The notes below the pieces were generated by a model that did not search any database, was not told where the DNA came from, and saw only the letters and a program-made list of their open reading frames with translations. A program made the position numbers and the translations under genes. From Flavobacteriaceae bacterium (GTDB lineage Bacteria; Bacteroidota; Bacteroidia; Flavobacteriales; Flavobacteriaceae), in contig JADGEL010000003.1 of the NCBI GenBank assembly GCA_016744415.1, positions 248,001 through 312,000 of the forward strand: a stretch of 64,000 nt of DNA, in the 5' to 3' direction. Positions 18,908 through 28,414 of the stretch are shown in pieces. Each line of letters begins with the position of its first letter. Position 1 is the first letter of the stretch.

Positions 18908-20233
18908 ATGAATCCTACGCTCATCTCAATTCTTGTTGCAATTATTTTCTTACCAATAGGTTTTTTCATTGGAAAAGTGATTTCAAAACTAAAGCATGAA
19001 AAAAACACTTCTACTTTAAGTGCCGAATTGCTTGCACAGAAAAACGAGAATGCTAATAAAGCAGCTACTATTAATAGTTTGCAAGAAGATATTGAAATAC
19101 TTAGGAATGAAAACCAAGCTATTACTATTCAATTGACTAAAAAGATTTCTGATCAAGAGCATTTACAGTCCAAATTAAAAGAACAAAAAGAAGAAGTCAA
19201 AAACTTACAAGAAAAATTTACTCAAGAATTTAAGTTATTAGCAAGTGAAATTTTAGAGACTAACTCTAATAAATTTACCAAACAGAATAAAGAAAATTTA
19301 GATCTTTTATTAAACCCTCTTCAGAAAAAAATTGAAGATTTTGAAGATAAGGTAGAAAAATCTCAAAAAGAAAGTATTGGTATGCACTCTGCTTTAAAAC
19401 AACAATTAGAAGGGCTAAAAGATTTAAATCAGCAAATGAGCAAGGAGGCAATTAATTTGACAAATGCTTTAAAAGGAGATAGTAAAGCGCAAGGAGATTG
19501 GGGTGAAGTGCAACTAGAAATTATCTTAGAAAAAGTGGGGCTTAAAAATGGCGTGCATTATTCTACTCAAGGTGGCTATAGAGATGAAGATGACAATTTA
19601 AAGAAACCAGATGTCATTATTAACCTCCCAGATAATAAACATTTAATTGTAGATTCTAAAGTTTCGCTTACGGCGTACGAGGGGTATTATAGTGCTGAAA
19701 ATGAAGTGACGAAAAGTGAAAATTTAAAAAAACACATCTTAAGCATTAGAAAACATATTAAGGAATTGGGAGAAAAAAGATATCAAGATTTATATGGAAT
19801 AAAAGCACCTGATTATGTGCTAATGTTTGTGCCAATTGAAGCTGCATTGCTTATTGCTTTAAATGAAAATGATAAATTATATTTAGAAGCATTTGATAAA
19901 AATGTGGTATTGGTTACTACATCTACTCTACTTGCTACTCTAAGTACAGTTTCTTCTATTTGGAAACAGGAAGACCAAAAGAAGAATGTGATGGAGATTG
20001 CTCGACAAGCCGGTGCACTCTATGATAAATTTGCAGGGTTTTTAGAAGATTTAAAAGGAGTTGGAAAAAAATTAGATGATGCAAAAAAAGATTATTCCTC
20101 AGCAATGAACAAATTAGTTGATGGTCGTGGAAACCTTATTAATAGTGTAGAAAAAATTAAGCAATTAGGCGTAAAGACCAAAAAATCATTACCAGATGCT
20201 TTTCTATCTAGAGCAACTCAAGAAGATATTTAA
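18908..20233 (+). CDS. rmuC: DNA recombination protein RmuC homologue
   Basis: 441 residues. An N-terminal membrane anchor (about 4-24), a long coiled coil (about 30-200, rich in Gln/Glu/Lys) and the RmuC nuclease-like domain (about 190-410). Family motifs are visible: KGDSKAQGDWGEVQLEIILE near 190-209, PDVIINLPDNKHLIVDSKVS near 234-253 and PDYVLMFVPIEAALL near 302-316. In E. coli RmuC limits inversions at short inverted repeats and is predicted to be a PD-(D/E)XK-type nuclease. A perfect 20-bp hairpin lies immediately downstream. Confidence 0.92.
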   Translation: MNPTLISILVAIIFLPIGFFIGKVISKLKHEKNTSTLSAELLAQKNENANKAATINSLQEDIEILRNENQAITIQLTKKISDQEHLQSKLKEQKEEVKNLQEKFTQEFKLLASEILETNSNKFTKQNKENLDLLLNPLQKKIEDFEDKVEKSQKESIGMHSALKQQLEGLKDLNQQMSKEAINLTNALKGDSKAQGDWGEVQLEIILEKVGLKNGVHYSTQGGYRDEDDNLKKPDVIINLPDNKHLIVDSKVSLTAYEGYYSAENEVTKSENLKKHILSIRKHIKELGEKRYQDLYGIKAPDYVLMFVPIEAALLIALNENDKLYLEAFDKNVVLVTTSTLLATLSTVSSIWKQEDQKKNVMEIARQAGALYDKFAGFLEDLKGVGKKLDDAKKDYSSAMNKLVDGRGNLINSVEKIKQLGVKTKKSLPDAFLSRATQEDI

Positions 20234-20265
20234 TAATTGACTTTCTCATCAAAAAACATGACCTT

Positions 20266-20308
20266 CGCTTATCTTTGGATATAAACAATTTATATCCAAA
20301 GATAAGCG
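20266..20308. repeat. Perfect 20-bp inverted repeat (hairpin) after rmuC
   Basis: Left arm CGCTTATCTTTGGATATAAA (20266-20285), 3-nt loop CAA, and an exactly complementary right arm (20289-20308). No T run follows on the plus strand, and a separate conventional terminator follows at 20338-20368. A relic repeat unit or RNA-processing structure is possible. Confidence 0.8.
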
Positions 20309-20337
20309 TAACTCCAAAATCATAAAATACTTCAATA

Positions 20338-20368
20338 AAAAAAATCCACCAATATGGTAGATTTTTTT
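20338..20368. terminator. Bidirectional terminator between rmuC and glyA
   Basis: Stem AAAAAAATCCACC / GGTAGATTTTTTT (one C-A mismatch) with an AATAT loop, with A/T runs on both sides. Confidence 0.8.
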
Positions 20369-20392
20369 ATTCAATACTTTATTTTAAATTTA

Positions 20393-21667
20393 TTACATCT
20401 TAAACAATGGTCTATGACTCATCATTTCATTTACTTTTTCTGCAACTGCTTCTAATACTTCTTCATTTTCAAAATTGGTAATCACTTCGTCTATTAATTC
20501 AACAACAGCATCCATTTCATGTTCTACCATTCCACGAGAAGTAACTGCAGCTGATCCAATTCTAATTCCACTAGTAACAAAAGGAGATTTATCATCAAAC
20601 GGTACCATATTTTTATTTACAGTGATGTCTGCTTTTACCAATGCTTGCTCTGCTTCTTTACCAGAAATGTTTTTATTCCTCAAATCAATCAGCATCATAT
20701 GATTGTCTGTTCCTCCAGAAATTAATTTGTATCCTTTTTCAACAAATGCTTTTGCCAACGCAGCTGCATTCTTTTTTAATTGAACTTGATAATGCAAAAA
20801 TTCATCTGTCAAGGCTTCTCCAAAAGCAATTGCCTTAGCAGCAATTACGTGTTCTAATGGACCACCTTGCATTCCTGGAAATACCGCAGAATTCATAATG
20901 GTTGACATCATTTTTGGTTTTCCACTTTTAAAAGTTTCACCCCATGGGTTTGGAAAATCTTTACCAATCATAATCATTCCGCCTCTTGGACCACGCAATG
21001 TTTTGTGGGTAGTGGTAGTAACAATATGGCAATGTGGCATTGGATCATTTAAAATTCCTTTAGCAATCAATCCTGCAGGGTGTGAAATATCAGCTAATAA
21101 TAAAGCGCCAACACTATCAGCAATTTCTCTAAATCGAGCAAAATCAATATCTCTAGAGTAAGAAGATGCTCCGGCAATAATTAGTTGTGGCTTTTCGGCA
21201 ATTGCAGTTTCCTGAATTTTATCGTAATTCAATACGCCTGTTTCCTCCTCTACTCCATAAAAAGAGGTTTTGTATAATTTTCCAGAAAAATTTACTGGAG
21301 ATCCATGTGTTAAATGACCTCCATGAGATAAATCGAATCCTAAAATTTTATCACCTGGTTTTAAAATAGCATGATACACAGCAGCATTTGCTTGGGATCC
21401 TGAATGTGGTTGCACATTGACATACTCTGCACCAAATAATTCTTTAGCTCTATCAATAGCAATTTGCTCTACAACATCAACTACTTCACAACCTCCATAA
21501 TAACGCTTTCCAGGATACCCTTCAGCATATTTGTTAGTTAACACAGAGCCCATTGCTTCCATGACTGGTTCACTAACAAAATTTTCAGAAGCAATTAATT
21601 CGATTCCGTTTAATTGACGATTTTTTTCATCTTCTATTAAGTCAAAAATAATTTGATCTCTTTGCAT
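20393..21667 (-). CDS. glyA: Serine hydroxymethyltransferase
   Basis: 424 residues. It interconverts serine and glycine with transfer of a one-carbon unit to tetrahydrofolate, using PLP, in the cytoplasm. The PLP lysine is in [15 protein letters not shown], and [13 protein letters not shown] and [15 protein letters not shown] are intact. The frame is open up to 21715 through an extension ([16 protein letters not shown]) that is unlike the family; the ATG at 21667 gives the standard [15 protein letters not shown] start. A -7 promoter box at 21703-21710 would lie inside the longer version, which also supports the shorter start. Confidence 0.96.
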   Translation of the reverse strand: MQRDQIIFDLIEDEKNRQLNGIELIASENFVSEPVMEAMGSVLTNKYAEGYPGKRYYGGCEVVDVVEQIAIDRAKELFGAEYVNVQPHSGSQANAAVYHAILKPGDKILGFDLSHGGHLTHGSPVNFSGKLYKTSFYGVEEETGVLNYDKIQETAIAEKPQLIIAGASSYSRDIDFARFREIADSVGALLLADISHPAGLIAKGILNDPMPHCHIVTTTTHKTLRGPRGGMIMIGKDFPNPWGETFKSGKPKMMSTIMNSAVFPGMQGGPLEHVIAAKAIAFGEALTDEFLHYQVQLKKNAAALAKAFVEKGYKLISGGTDNHMMLIDLRNKNISGKEAEQALVKADITVNKNMVPFDDKSPFVTSGIRIGSAAVTSRGMVEHEMDAVVELIDEVITNFENEEVLEAVAEKVNEMMSHRPLFKM

Positions 21668-21702
21668 AGTCTTACTATTAATTTGGATTAAAAAATAAGA
21701 CA

Positions 21703-21710
21703 CAAAAATA
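21703..21710 (-). promoter_or_regulatory. Putative -7 promoter box of glyA
   Basis: TATTTTTG on the minus strand, 35 nt upstream of the ATG at 21667. It supports rejecting an upstream start. Confidence 0.4.
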
Positions 21711-21872
21711 ATCAATTATTAGGATGATAGAATAGAAAATCGATCGAATTGAATTAAATAAAAAAAGATGTTTCATTTAAAATGATTTTTCTATTTTTAG
21801 GAATCATAAATTAATGATACTTATTGATAATAATTATTACATCAAGCATTTAAAAAAAAACATAAAACAACT

Positions 21873-22643
21873 ATGCCATATTATCTTTACGAATCTATCC
21901 CTAAATTTAAATCAATTAAATTTATTTTCACTTTCTTATCTTTATTTTATTATCAATTAAATTATAGCCAAGTTGATACATACGCAACTGTAGAGTCAAA
22001 TTATTCAGATTACGACTTACTACTAAATAAAGAAAAAGATGAAACAAATTCAAATTTCACCGCCAAAGAAAAGAAACTTAAAAACTTTGAAATAAGTGTA
22101 AACGATAAAACAGAATTCGAAAAGTTTAGTTTTCATGAAAAATATTATACGGTAAACTATCCAATCAACTTGGTTTGGGATGCCTATGGAAATACAAAAC
22201 CTAATGAATGTTGGTCAGGGCCTTTAACCGTTTATAAAAATTCTACTTTAAATTCATCATTTCATAATTTTAAAGAAGAGAATCATCCATCATTTAATGA
22301 AGGTTGCATTTACCTTGTTAGACTTAAGTTAATTCCACTTGTTAAAATAACGGTGATTTTTCAATTAACAAAACTTGACCATTCTGAAAAATTAATTGAA
22401 ATGACTTATGGAATGGATAATACATCTCATGGCAAACAAACAATTCAATTTATTGCAGACGGTGATAAAACTTTAATCAAGCACACAGCCTATTTTAAAA
22501 GCAAAAGTAAGTTTAGAGACAAATATTTATATCCTAAATTCCATGTGAAATATATTGATGAGTTTCACGAAAATATTCAAAAGAAATTAATTGATAGCAA
22601 TACAAACTACACTGCTACTAATCAAGAACTTATTAAACCTTAA
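21873..22643 (+). CDS. Exported protein of unknown function
   Basis: 256 residues. An unusually long N-terminal region (MPYYLYESIPKFKS) precedes the hydrophobic core IKFIFTFLSLFYYQLNYSQ, with likely cleavage after YSQ. The mature part starts with a charged low-complexity linker (to about residue 85) and then a strand-rich domain containing YYTVNYPINLVWDAYGN and ECWSGPLTVYKNSTLNSSF. That could be a START/SRPBCC-like fold, but this is a guess from the strand pattern. It is a lone gene 118 bp before the plug-domain protein, on the same strand; a shared transcript is possible. No function is assigned. Confidence 0.65.
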   Translation: MPYYLYESIPKFKSIKFIFTFLSLFYYQLNYSQVDTYATVESNYSDYDLLLNKEKDETNSNFTAKEKKLKNFEISVNDKTEFEKFSFHEKYYTVNYPINLVWDAYGNTKPNECWSGPLTVYKNSTLNSSFHNFKEENHPSFNEGCIYLVRLKLIPLVKITVIFQLTKLDHSEKLIEMTYGMDNTSHGKQTIQFIADGDKTLIKHTAYFKSKSKFRDKYLYPKFHVKYIDEFHENIQKKLIDSNTNYTATNQELIKP

Positions 22644-22705
22644 TATTATTGATAAAACTATCTATATAAAGCCCCTTTTCAACAACAAGGTAAAAGAATA
22701 AAATA

Positions 22706-22713
22706 TATTTTTG
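22706..22713 (+). promoter_or_regulatory. Putative -7 promoter box of the plug-domain gene
   Basis: TATTTTTG, 47 nt before the ATG at 22761; no -33 element is seen. Confidence 0.3.
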
Positions 22714-22760
22714 GAATGGTAATTGATAATTATTCATCTAAACTATAAAACCAATTTATT

Positions 22761-25232
22761 ATGAATCAAAAAAATTACTTTGCAAAAAATCCTTACAGTT
22801 TTTCTATCACAAAAAGTTTCACATTTCTTCTTCTCATTTTAATTTCTATTTCAGCTTTCAGTCAAAAAAAATTAAATTCTGTTACAAAGTCTTTTGTAGA
22901 AACCAATAATTACTTACATAAATTACAAATTGAAAAGTTTTTTCTTCATACCAATAAAACGGTATATATGCCAGGTGAAAAAGTTTGGTTTAAGGCTTAT
23001 GTTGTTAATGATGCCGATAACAAGCCATCGCTAACAACTACCAACCTCCATATTAATGTGTATGATGCTAATAAAAAAATTGTTTCTAATCATTTATTTT
23101 TAGTGAAAGACGGAACAACTCATGGCGACATTATGCTTGACAAAGAATTAGCTGCAGGTAATTATTTCATTGAGCTCACTACCCAATGGAATCAAAATTT
23201 TGAAAACAACAATTCTATTACTAAAATAAATGTCGTAAGTAATTTAGAAAATATTTCTCGCAGTTTTGAAAATGAAAACAATCAAGACTTTGAGCTTGAG
23301 TTCTTTTCTGAAAGTAGTTTCTTTTTAGAAAATATTGAAAACACTATTGCTTTTACAGCACAGAACAACTCAACTCCTATTACTATCAGCGGAGATATCA
23401 TTGATGATAAAACTGGGATTATAGTTGCTAAAATAAATAGTAATTATTTTGGAATGGGAAAATTTGAACTCTACAATCGCCCAAATAGAAGTTATACTGC
23501 TTTTGTAAATTATAATGGTTTACAAAAAGAGTTTCCATTGCCTCAAACCAATTTTAAAGGAATTATTGTTAAAAAAGATGAGGAGCAAGCAGATGCAAAA
23601 AGTATTGGCCTCATTTTAAAAACCAATGAGGCCACTATTAAGTCAGAAGCTGGAGATTATGTTTTTGCTGTATTGCATAGAAATGGACGTCAAAATGTAA
23701 TTGTGCCAATTAAACTTAAAAAGAAATACATTAACTACTCATTTAATATTCTAAAAGAAAATTTGTTTGATGGTGTAAATACCATCAGTCTATTTAATAA
23801 TCAAAATGAACCTATTTCAGAGTTCTCTTTTTATCATAGTAATGAAAAACAACTCAACTTAGACATAACAAAAATTGATGAAGAACAAGATTCATTAACC
23901 TTAAATTTTGATTTAAAAAGCAATCTGTCTAAAGCTAATTTGAGTATTTCAATTTTACCATCAGTAACAAAAATGTATCAAAATCAATCGAATATTAATT
24001 CAGCTTTCTTGCTTGCACCCTATTTAGAAGATGCACACAATAATTTACCTGAACTTATAACATCAACAAAAAGTGAAGAAAACATTGATTTAGTGCTTAT
24101 GACAAGTACTAAAAAGAATTCTTTATCCTATAAAAAGAAAGCATCTTATCAAAAGGATTATGTGGTACTTGCCGAAAACGGAATGAGTATTAAAGGAAAT
24201 GTAAGCGCCAATGTTAGTGACTTAAATGGCTATAAAGTTATGCTATCATCATTAGAAAATGAACTACTACTGATTGATACCATCGGAAATAGTAATAAAT
24301 TCTCTTTTGATAATTTATTTTTAAAGAAGCCGACAAAATACAAATTGGCATTATTAGATCAAAATGGGACTATCATAAAAACAGGGTTTAAATTATCTAC
24401 TGAATTAATTTCATATAATGTGCCTGATGAGTTGAATAAAAATATTGAAACTATCAATTCTAAAAATGAAAACTCGAAAATGAATATTGATTATGGCTCT
24501 TTACCATTATTAGAAGATATGACTGTGTTAGATGAAATCAAAATAACTAGTTATCAAAAAAGAATGAATAAATTAGAAGAAGCAGGTTATGTTCCTGGAG
24601 TTTTTGATAGTTCATTTTCAGATTTACACTTAATTGATGAAACTGAATTTGCCATCACAATATTTGATTATTTAGGAAGACTCCCTGGTATAAAAGTTAT
24701 AGGGGATCCGAATTTTCAATTTTCAATACATTCCACTAGGGGTAAAAGATCAATATGGGGGGATGTCCCAGCAAATATGGCTATAATTATTGATGGAGTT
24801 GTAATGGAAGATACTGAATCATTATTATCAAGAACGGCAAATGATTTTATAGCGGTTAGCATAAGCAATACTGGTGGTAGATTAGGGATTAGAGGGCAAA
24901 ATGGGTTTGTAAGTTTTACTACAAGGCAATATAATAATTTTGGTACAAGAAGTAATTTACCTAACAAAGACATCATTTCTAGCGAAACAGATTTAGGTTT
25001 TGATACTGCCAATAAATATGAAAACAATTTTATGCAATTTTCTGATATCATTTCTAGAAAATTTTATGGAACAATTGATTGGATTCCTAATTTTGAAATT
25101 GACAATACCGGTGCAAACAATTTAAAATTTAATACCAACGGGTACAAAAACTTTAAAGTAATTGTAAATGGAATGAATGAAAACGGTGAGTTTTTTTATA
25201 AAGAAATCGATTTAAAAAGAGATGAAAACTAA
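22761..25232 (+). CDS. Large exported protein with MG2-like and TonB-receptor-plug-like domains, no barrel
   Basis: 823 residues with a long n-region and signal peptide ending AFSQ. Residues about 53-150 look like a macroglobulin MG2 domain (FFLHTNKTVYMPGEKVWFKA is its hallmark in this phylum). Several beta-sandwich-like segments follow. Residues about 620-720 look like a TonB-dependent-receptor plug (FDYLGRLPGIKV, then NMAIIIDGVVMEDTESLL, then GGRLGIRGQNGFVSFTTR). No beta barrel follows, so it is not a transporter on its own. Such proteins are recurrent in Bacteroidota and uncharacterised; they probably sit in the periplasm or outer membrane. It converges on ytxJ with only 10 bp between. Confidence 0.75.
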   Translation: MNQKNYFAKNPYSFSITKSFTFLLLILISISAFSQKKLNSVTKSFVETNNYLHKLQIEKFFLHTNKTVYMPGEKVWFKAYVVNDADNKPSLTTTNLHINVYDANKKIVSNHLFLVKDGTTHGDIMLDKELAAGNYFIELTTQWNQNFENNNSITKINVVSNLENISRSFENENNQDFELEFFSESSFFLENIENTIAFTAQNNSTPITISGDIIDDKTGIIVAKINSNYFGMGKFELYNRPNRSYTAFVNYNGLQKEFPLPQTNFKGIIVKKDEEQADAKSIGLILKTNEATIKSEAGDYVFAVLHRNGRQNVIVPIKLKKKYINYSFNILKENLFDGVNTISLFNNQNEPISEFSFYHSNEKQLNLDITKIDEEQDSLTLNFDLKSNLSKANLSISILPSVTKMYQNQSNINSAFLLAPYLEDAHNNLPELITSTKSEENIDLVLMTSTKKNSLSYKKKASYQKDYVVLAENGMSIKGNVSANVSDLNGYKVMLSSLENELLLIDTIGNSNKFSFDNLFLKKPTKYKLALLDQNGTIIKTGFKLSTELISYNVPDELNKNIETINSKNENSKMNIDYGSLPLLEDMTVLDEIKITSYQKRMNKLEEAGYVPGVFDSSFSDLHLIDETEFAITIFDYLGRLPGIKVIGDPNFQFSIHSTRGKRSIWGDVPANMAIIIDGVVMEDTESLLSRTANDFIAVSISNTGGRLGIRGQNGFVSFTTRQYNNFGTRSNLPNKDIISSETDLGFDTANKYENNFMQFSDIISRKFYGTIDWIPNFEIDNTGANNLKFNTNGYKNFKVIVNGMNENGEFFYKEIDLKRDEN

Positions 25233-25242
25233 ATAGTCTCTT

Positions 25243-25623
25243 TTATAAAAAATCTTCTAAGGCAATAGAATATATTCCACTGTGTGAATTATGTACTATT
25301 GCTTTTCCATTTTTAATAACTAATAATTGTGGCGATTCATGCACCACATTATAGTCACTCGCAATCTTGTTTGATATAGATCTGAAGGTAATTAAATCTA
25401 AAAAATACATCTTTAATTGATTATCTTTGATTGAAAAATTCCGCTCAAACTTTCGCAACACCATAGTGCTAATCCCACATCTAGTAGAGTGCTTAAAAAT
25501 TACAACAGGCTTTTCCGAAGCATTTATTTCTTCTAACTGATTTATATCCGTAAGCTGAGTCCAATTAATTTTTTTTTCTTCTTCAGAAACTTTACTACCA
25601 AATAGTTTTTTCAACAAAATCAT
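25243..25623 (-). CDS. ytxJ: YtxJ-type bacillithiol-system redox protein
   Basis: 126 residues with a thioredoxin-like fold. The active site is in VVIFKHSTRCGISTMVLRKF, where one Cys takes the place of the CXXC pair, as in the monothiol YtxJ family linked by comparative genomics to bacillithiol. Start WTQLTDINQLEEI and SPQLLVIKNGKAIVHNSHSG are also typical. It is cytoplasmic and may debacillithiolate proteins, although direct biochemical proof for this family is limited. It is divergent from clpB. Confidence 0.85.
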   Translation of the reverse strand: MILLKKLFGSKVSEEEKKINWTQLTDINQLEEINASEKPVVIFKHSTRCGISTMVLRKFERNFSIKDNQLKMYFLDLITFRSISNKIASDYNVVHESPQLLVIKNGKAIVHNSHSGIYSIALEDFL

Positions 25624-25769
25624 TGCCTTTTTTTATCCGTCGCAAAAATAATCAATCCTTTCAAAGAAGACAAATAGTCTTGCACACCCTTTAAAATAGG
25701 ACTTTTTGTCCTTTTAACTGCCAGTTTCATAAATGGAATATTATTTGAATGAAATAAGAAAAAGAAATT

Positions 25770-28358
25770 ATGAACTTTAAAAATTATACAATAAAGTCGC
25801 AAGAAGCTGTACAAAAAGCGCAGCAAATTGCTCAGGGCAATCAAAACCCTCAAATAAATATTGCACACATTTTACAAGGAGTAATCGAAGTAGATGAAAA
25901 TGTAATTCCGTTTATTCTAAATAAATTAGGAGTCAACGTAGAGCTATTCAAAAAAACTTTAGAAACAATCATTCAAAGTTTTTCTAAAGTAGATGGTGGT
26001 GATTTAGCACTCTCACGAGATACTAGTAAAATGCTTATTGATGCTGAGAGTATCGCTAAAAAAATGAAAGATGAATATGTTTCTATCGAGCATTTGTTGT
26101 TGGCTATTTTAAAATCAAAGGGAGCTGCAACTCAGTTATTGAAAGACAATGGTGTCAATGAAAGAGATTTGAAGGCAGCGATAGAAGAATTGAGAAAGGG
26201 AGACAATGTAACTTCTCAATCTGCTGAAGAAACCTACAATTCACTTAATAAATACGCGAAAAATTTAAATCAACTTGCTAAAGATGGTAAGCTCGATCCT
26301 GTGATTGGTAGAGATGAAGAAATTCGCAGAATTCTACAAATCCTTACACGTCGTACAAAGAACAATCCAATATTGGTAGGTGAACCCGGAACTGGAAAAA
26401 CAGCAATTGCCGAAGGTTTAGCACACCGTATTATTCGGGGTGATGTACCAGAAAATTTAAAATCTAAAGAAGTTTATTCCTTAGATATGGGAGCATTGAT
26501 TGCTGGAGCAAAATTTAAAGGAGAGTTTGAAGAGCGTTTAAAAGCTGTTATAAAAGAAGTGATTTCTTCTGATGGAGATATCGTTTTATTTATTGATGAA
26601 ATTCATACATTGGTTGGCGCTGGTGGTGGACAAGGTGCAATGGATGCCGCAAATATTTTAAAACCGGCCCTGGCTCGTGGTGAGTTAAGAGCAATAGGAG
26701 CTACAACCTTAGATGAATATCAAAAATATTTTGAAACCGACAAAGCATTAGAGCGTCGTTTTCAAAAAGTAATAGTAGATGAGCCTGATACAGAAGCTGC
26801 TATTTCTATCTTAAGAGGAATCAAAGATAAATACGAAACACATCACAAGGTTCGCATTAAAGATGATGCTATTATTGCTGCGGTAGAATTGTCGCAACGC
26901 TATATTACCAATCGATTTTTACCAGACAAAGCAATTGATTTGATGGATGAAGCTGCCTCTAAACTTCGAATGGAAATTAATTCGAAACCAGAGGAGTTAG
27001 ACAAACTCGATCGCAAAGTGATGCAACTAGAAATTGAAATTGAAGCTATTAAGCGCGAAAAAGATACTGTAAAATTAAAAGTTCTAAAAGCTGATTTAGC
27101 TAATATCAAAGAAGACAGAAATGCGATAAATGCCAAGTGGATTTCAGAAAAAGAAATTGTTGATAAGATTCAAGCATCTAAAGAAACTATTGAAAATTAC
27201 AAGTTAGAAGCAGAAAAAGCAGAGCGAGATGGAGACTATGGTTTGGTTGCTGAAATACGATACGGCAAAATAAAACAAGAAGAAGAAACCTTGGTAAGTT
27301 CTCAACAAGAGTTTGAAAAAAATCAGGAAACTTCTTTGATTAAAGAAGAGGTTACGAGTGAGGATATTGCTGAAGTAATAGCAAAATGGACAGGAATACC
27401 TGTACAAAAAATGTTGCAAGGAGAACGCGAAAAATTATTGCAGTTAGAAACAGAACTCCACAAAAAAGTAGTTGGACAAGAAGAAGCCATTGAAGCTGTT
27501 GCTGATGCTATCCGTCGTTCAAGAGCTGGATTACAAGACAGTAAAAAACCAATTGGGAGTTTCTTGTTTTTAGGAACTACCGGCGTTGGTAAGACAGAAT
27601 TGGCAAAAGCTCTTGCAACTTATTTATTTGATGATGAAAACGCGTTAACACGTATTGATATGAGCGAATATCAAGAACGTCATTCTGTAAGCAGATTGGT
27701 AGGTGCACCTCCAGGATATGTTGGTTATGATGAAGGTGGGCAATTGACAGAAGCTGTTCGCAGAAAGCCCTACTCTATCGTTTTGTTAGATGAAATTGAA
27801 AAAGCACATCCTGATACCTTTAATGTTTTGCTACAAGTTTTAGATGAAGGAAGACTAACTGATAATAAAGGGCGAATTGCTGATTTCAAAAATACCATCA
27901 TAATTATGACCTCTAATATGGGATCTCAAATTATTCAAGACAGATTCGAAAATATCGATATGAATAAAAGAGATGAAATTACAGAACTCACAAAATATGA
28001 AGTGGTTGAATTATTAAAGAAAACTGTTCGTCCAGAATTTTTAAACCGTATTGATGAGATTATCATGTTTACTCCTTTAAATTTAGAAGAAATAAAAAAT
28101 ATCGTTCAAATTCAGTTAAAAGGAGTATCAAAAATGTTGGCAGAAAAAGACATCACTTTTGAAAGTACAGATGAAGCTATTGATGCGCTTGCAGAAAAAG
28201 GATATGACCCTCAATTTGGAGCAAGACCTGTAAAAAGAGTTATCCAAAGAGAGATATTGAATCAATTATCTAAAGAGATTTTAGCGGGTAAAATAACTGC
28301 CGAAGCTTCTATCCTACTCGATGCTTTTGATGGGAAATTTGTTTTTAGAAATAAATAA
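25770..28358 (+). CDS. clpB: ATP-dependent disaggregase ClpB
   Basis: 862 residues. Clp N-terminal domain (1-150), AAA module 1 with Walker A GEPGTGKT near 205, a long coiled-coil middle domain (about 400-525, much longer than in ClpC) and AAA module 2 with Walker A GTTGVGKT near 601. No VGF/IGF-type ClpP-docking loop is evident after the second module, so it works with DnaK to resolubilise aggregates rather than feeding ClpP. The upstream region is the 146-bp divergent gap shared with ytxJ; I see no clear heat-shock operator such as a CIRCE element. Confidence 0.96.
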   Translation: MNFKNYTIKSQEAVQKAQQIAQGNQNPQINIAHILQGVIEVDENVIPFILNKLGVNVELFKKTLETIIQSFSKVDGGDLALSRDTSKMLIDAESIAKKMKDEYVSIEHLLLAILKSKGAATQLLKDNGVNERDLKAAIEELRKGDNVTSQSAEETYNSLNKYAKNLNQLAKDGKLDPVIGRDEEIRRILQILTRRTKNNPILVGEPGTGKTAIAEGLAHRIIRGDVPENLKSKEVYSLDMGALIAGAKFKGEFEERLKAVIKEVISSDGDIVLFIDEIHTLVGAGGGQGAMDAANILKPALARGELRAIGATTLDEYQKYFETDKALERRFQKVIVDEPDTEAAISILRGIKDKYETHHKVRIKDDAIIAAVELSQRYITNRFLPDKAIDLMDEAASKLRMEINSKPEELDKLDRKVMQLEIEIEAIKREKDTVKLKVLKADLANIKEDRNAINAKWISEKEIVDKIQASKETIENYKLEAEKAERDGDYGLVAEIRYGKIKQEEETLVSSQQEFEKNQETSLIKEEVTSEDIAEVIAKWTGIPVQKMLQGEREKLLQLETELHKKVVGQEEAIEAVADAIRRSRAGLQDSKKPIGSFLFLGTTGVGKTELAKALATYLFDDENALTRIDMSEYQERHSVSRLVGAPPGYVGYDEGGQLTEAVRRKPYSIVLLDEIEKAHPDTFNVLLQVLDEGRLTDNKGRIADFKNTIIIMTSNMGSQIIQDRFENIDMNKRDEITELTKYEVVELLKKTVRPEFLNRIDEIIMFTPLNLEEIKNIVQIQLKGVSKMLAEKDITFESTDEAIDALAEKGYDPQFGARPVKRVIQREILNQLSKEILAGKITAEASILLDAFDGKFVFRNK

Positions 28359-28365
28359 TTAGGAC

Positions 28366-28403
28366 AAAAAAAACACCTCTTGAATTCAAGAGGTGTTTTT
28401 TTT
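28366..28403. terminator. Bidirectional intrinsic terminator
   Basis: A perfect 38-bp palindrome, AAAACACCTCTTGAA joined directly to its complement, with A8/T8 ends, between convergent clpB and the M16 peptidase gene. Confidence 0.9.
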
Positions 28404-28414
28404 ATTATTAAAAT

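Noticed and set aside
20266-20308. Intrinsic terminator of rmuC
   Set aside because: A long perfect hairpin but with no T run on the plus strand; a better terminator lies at 20338-20368. Kept instead as an inverted repeat.
21668-21715. Upstream extension of glyA
   Set aside because: The 16 extra residues are unlike the family and contain the -7 promoter box.
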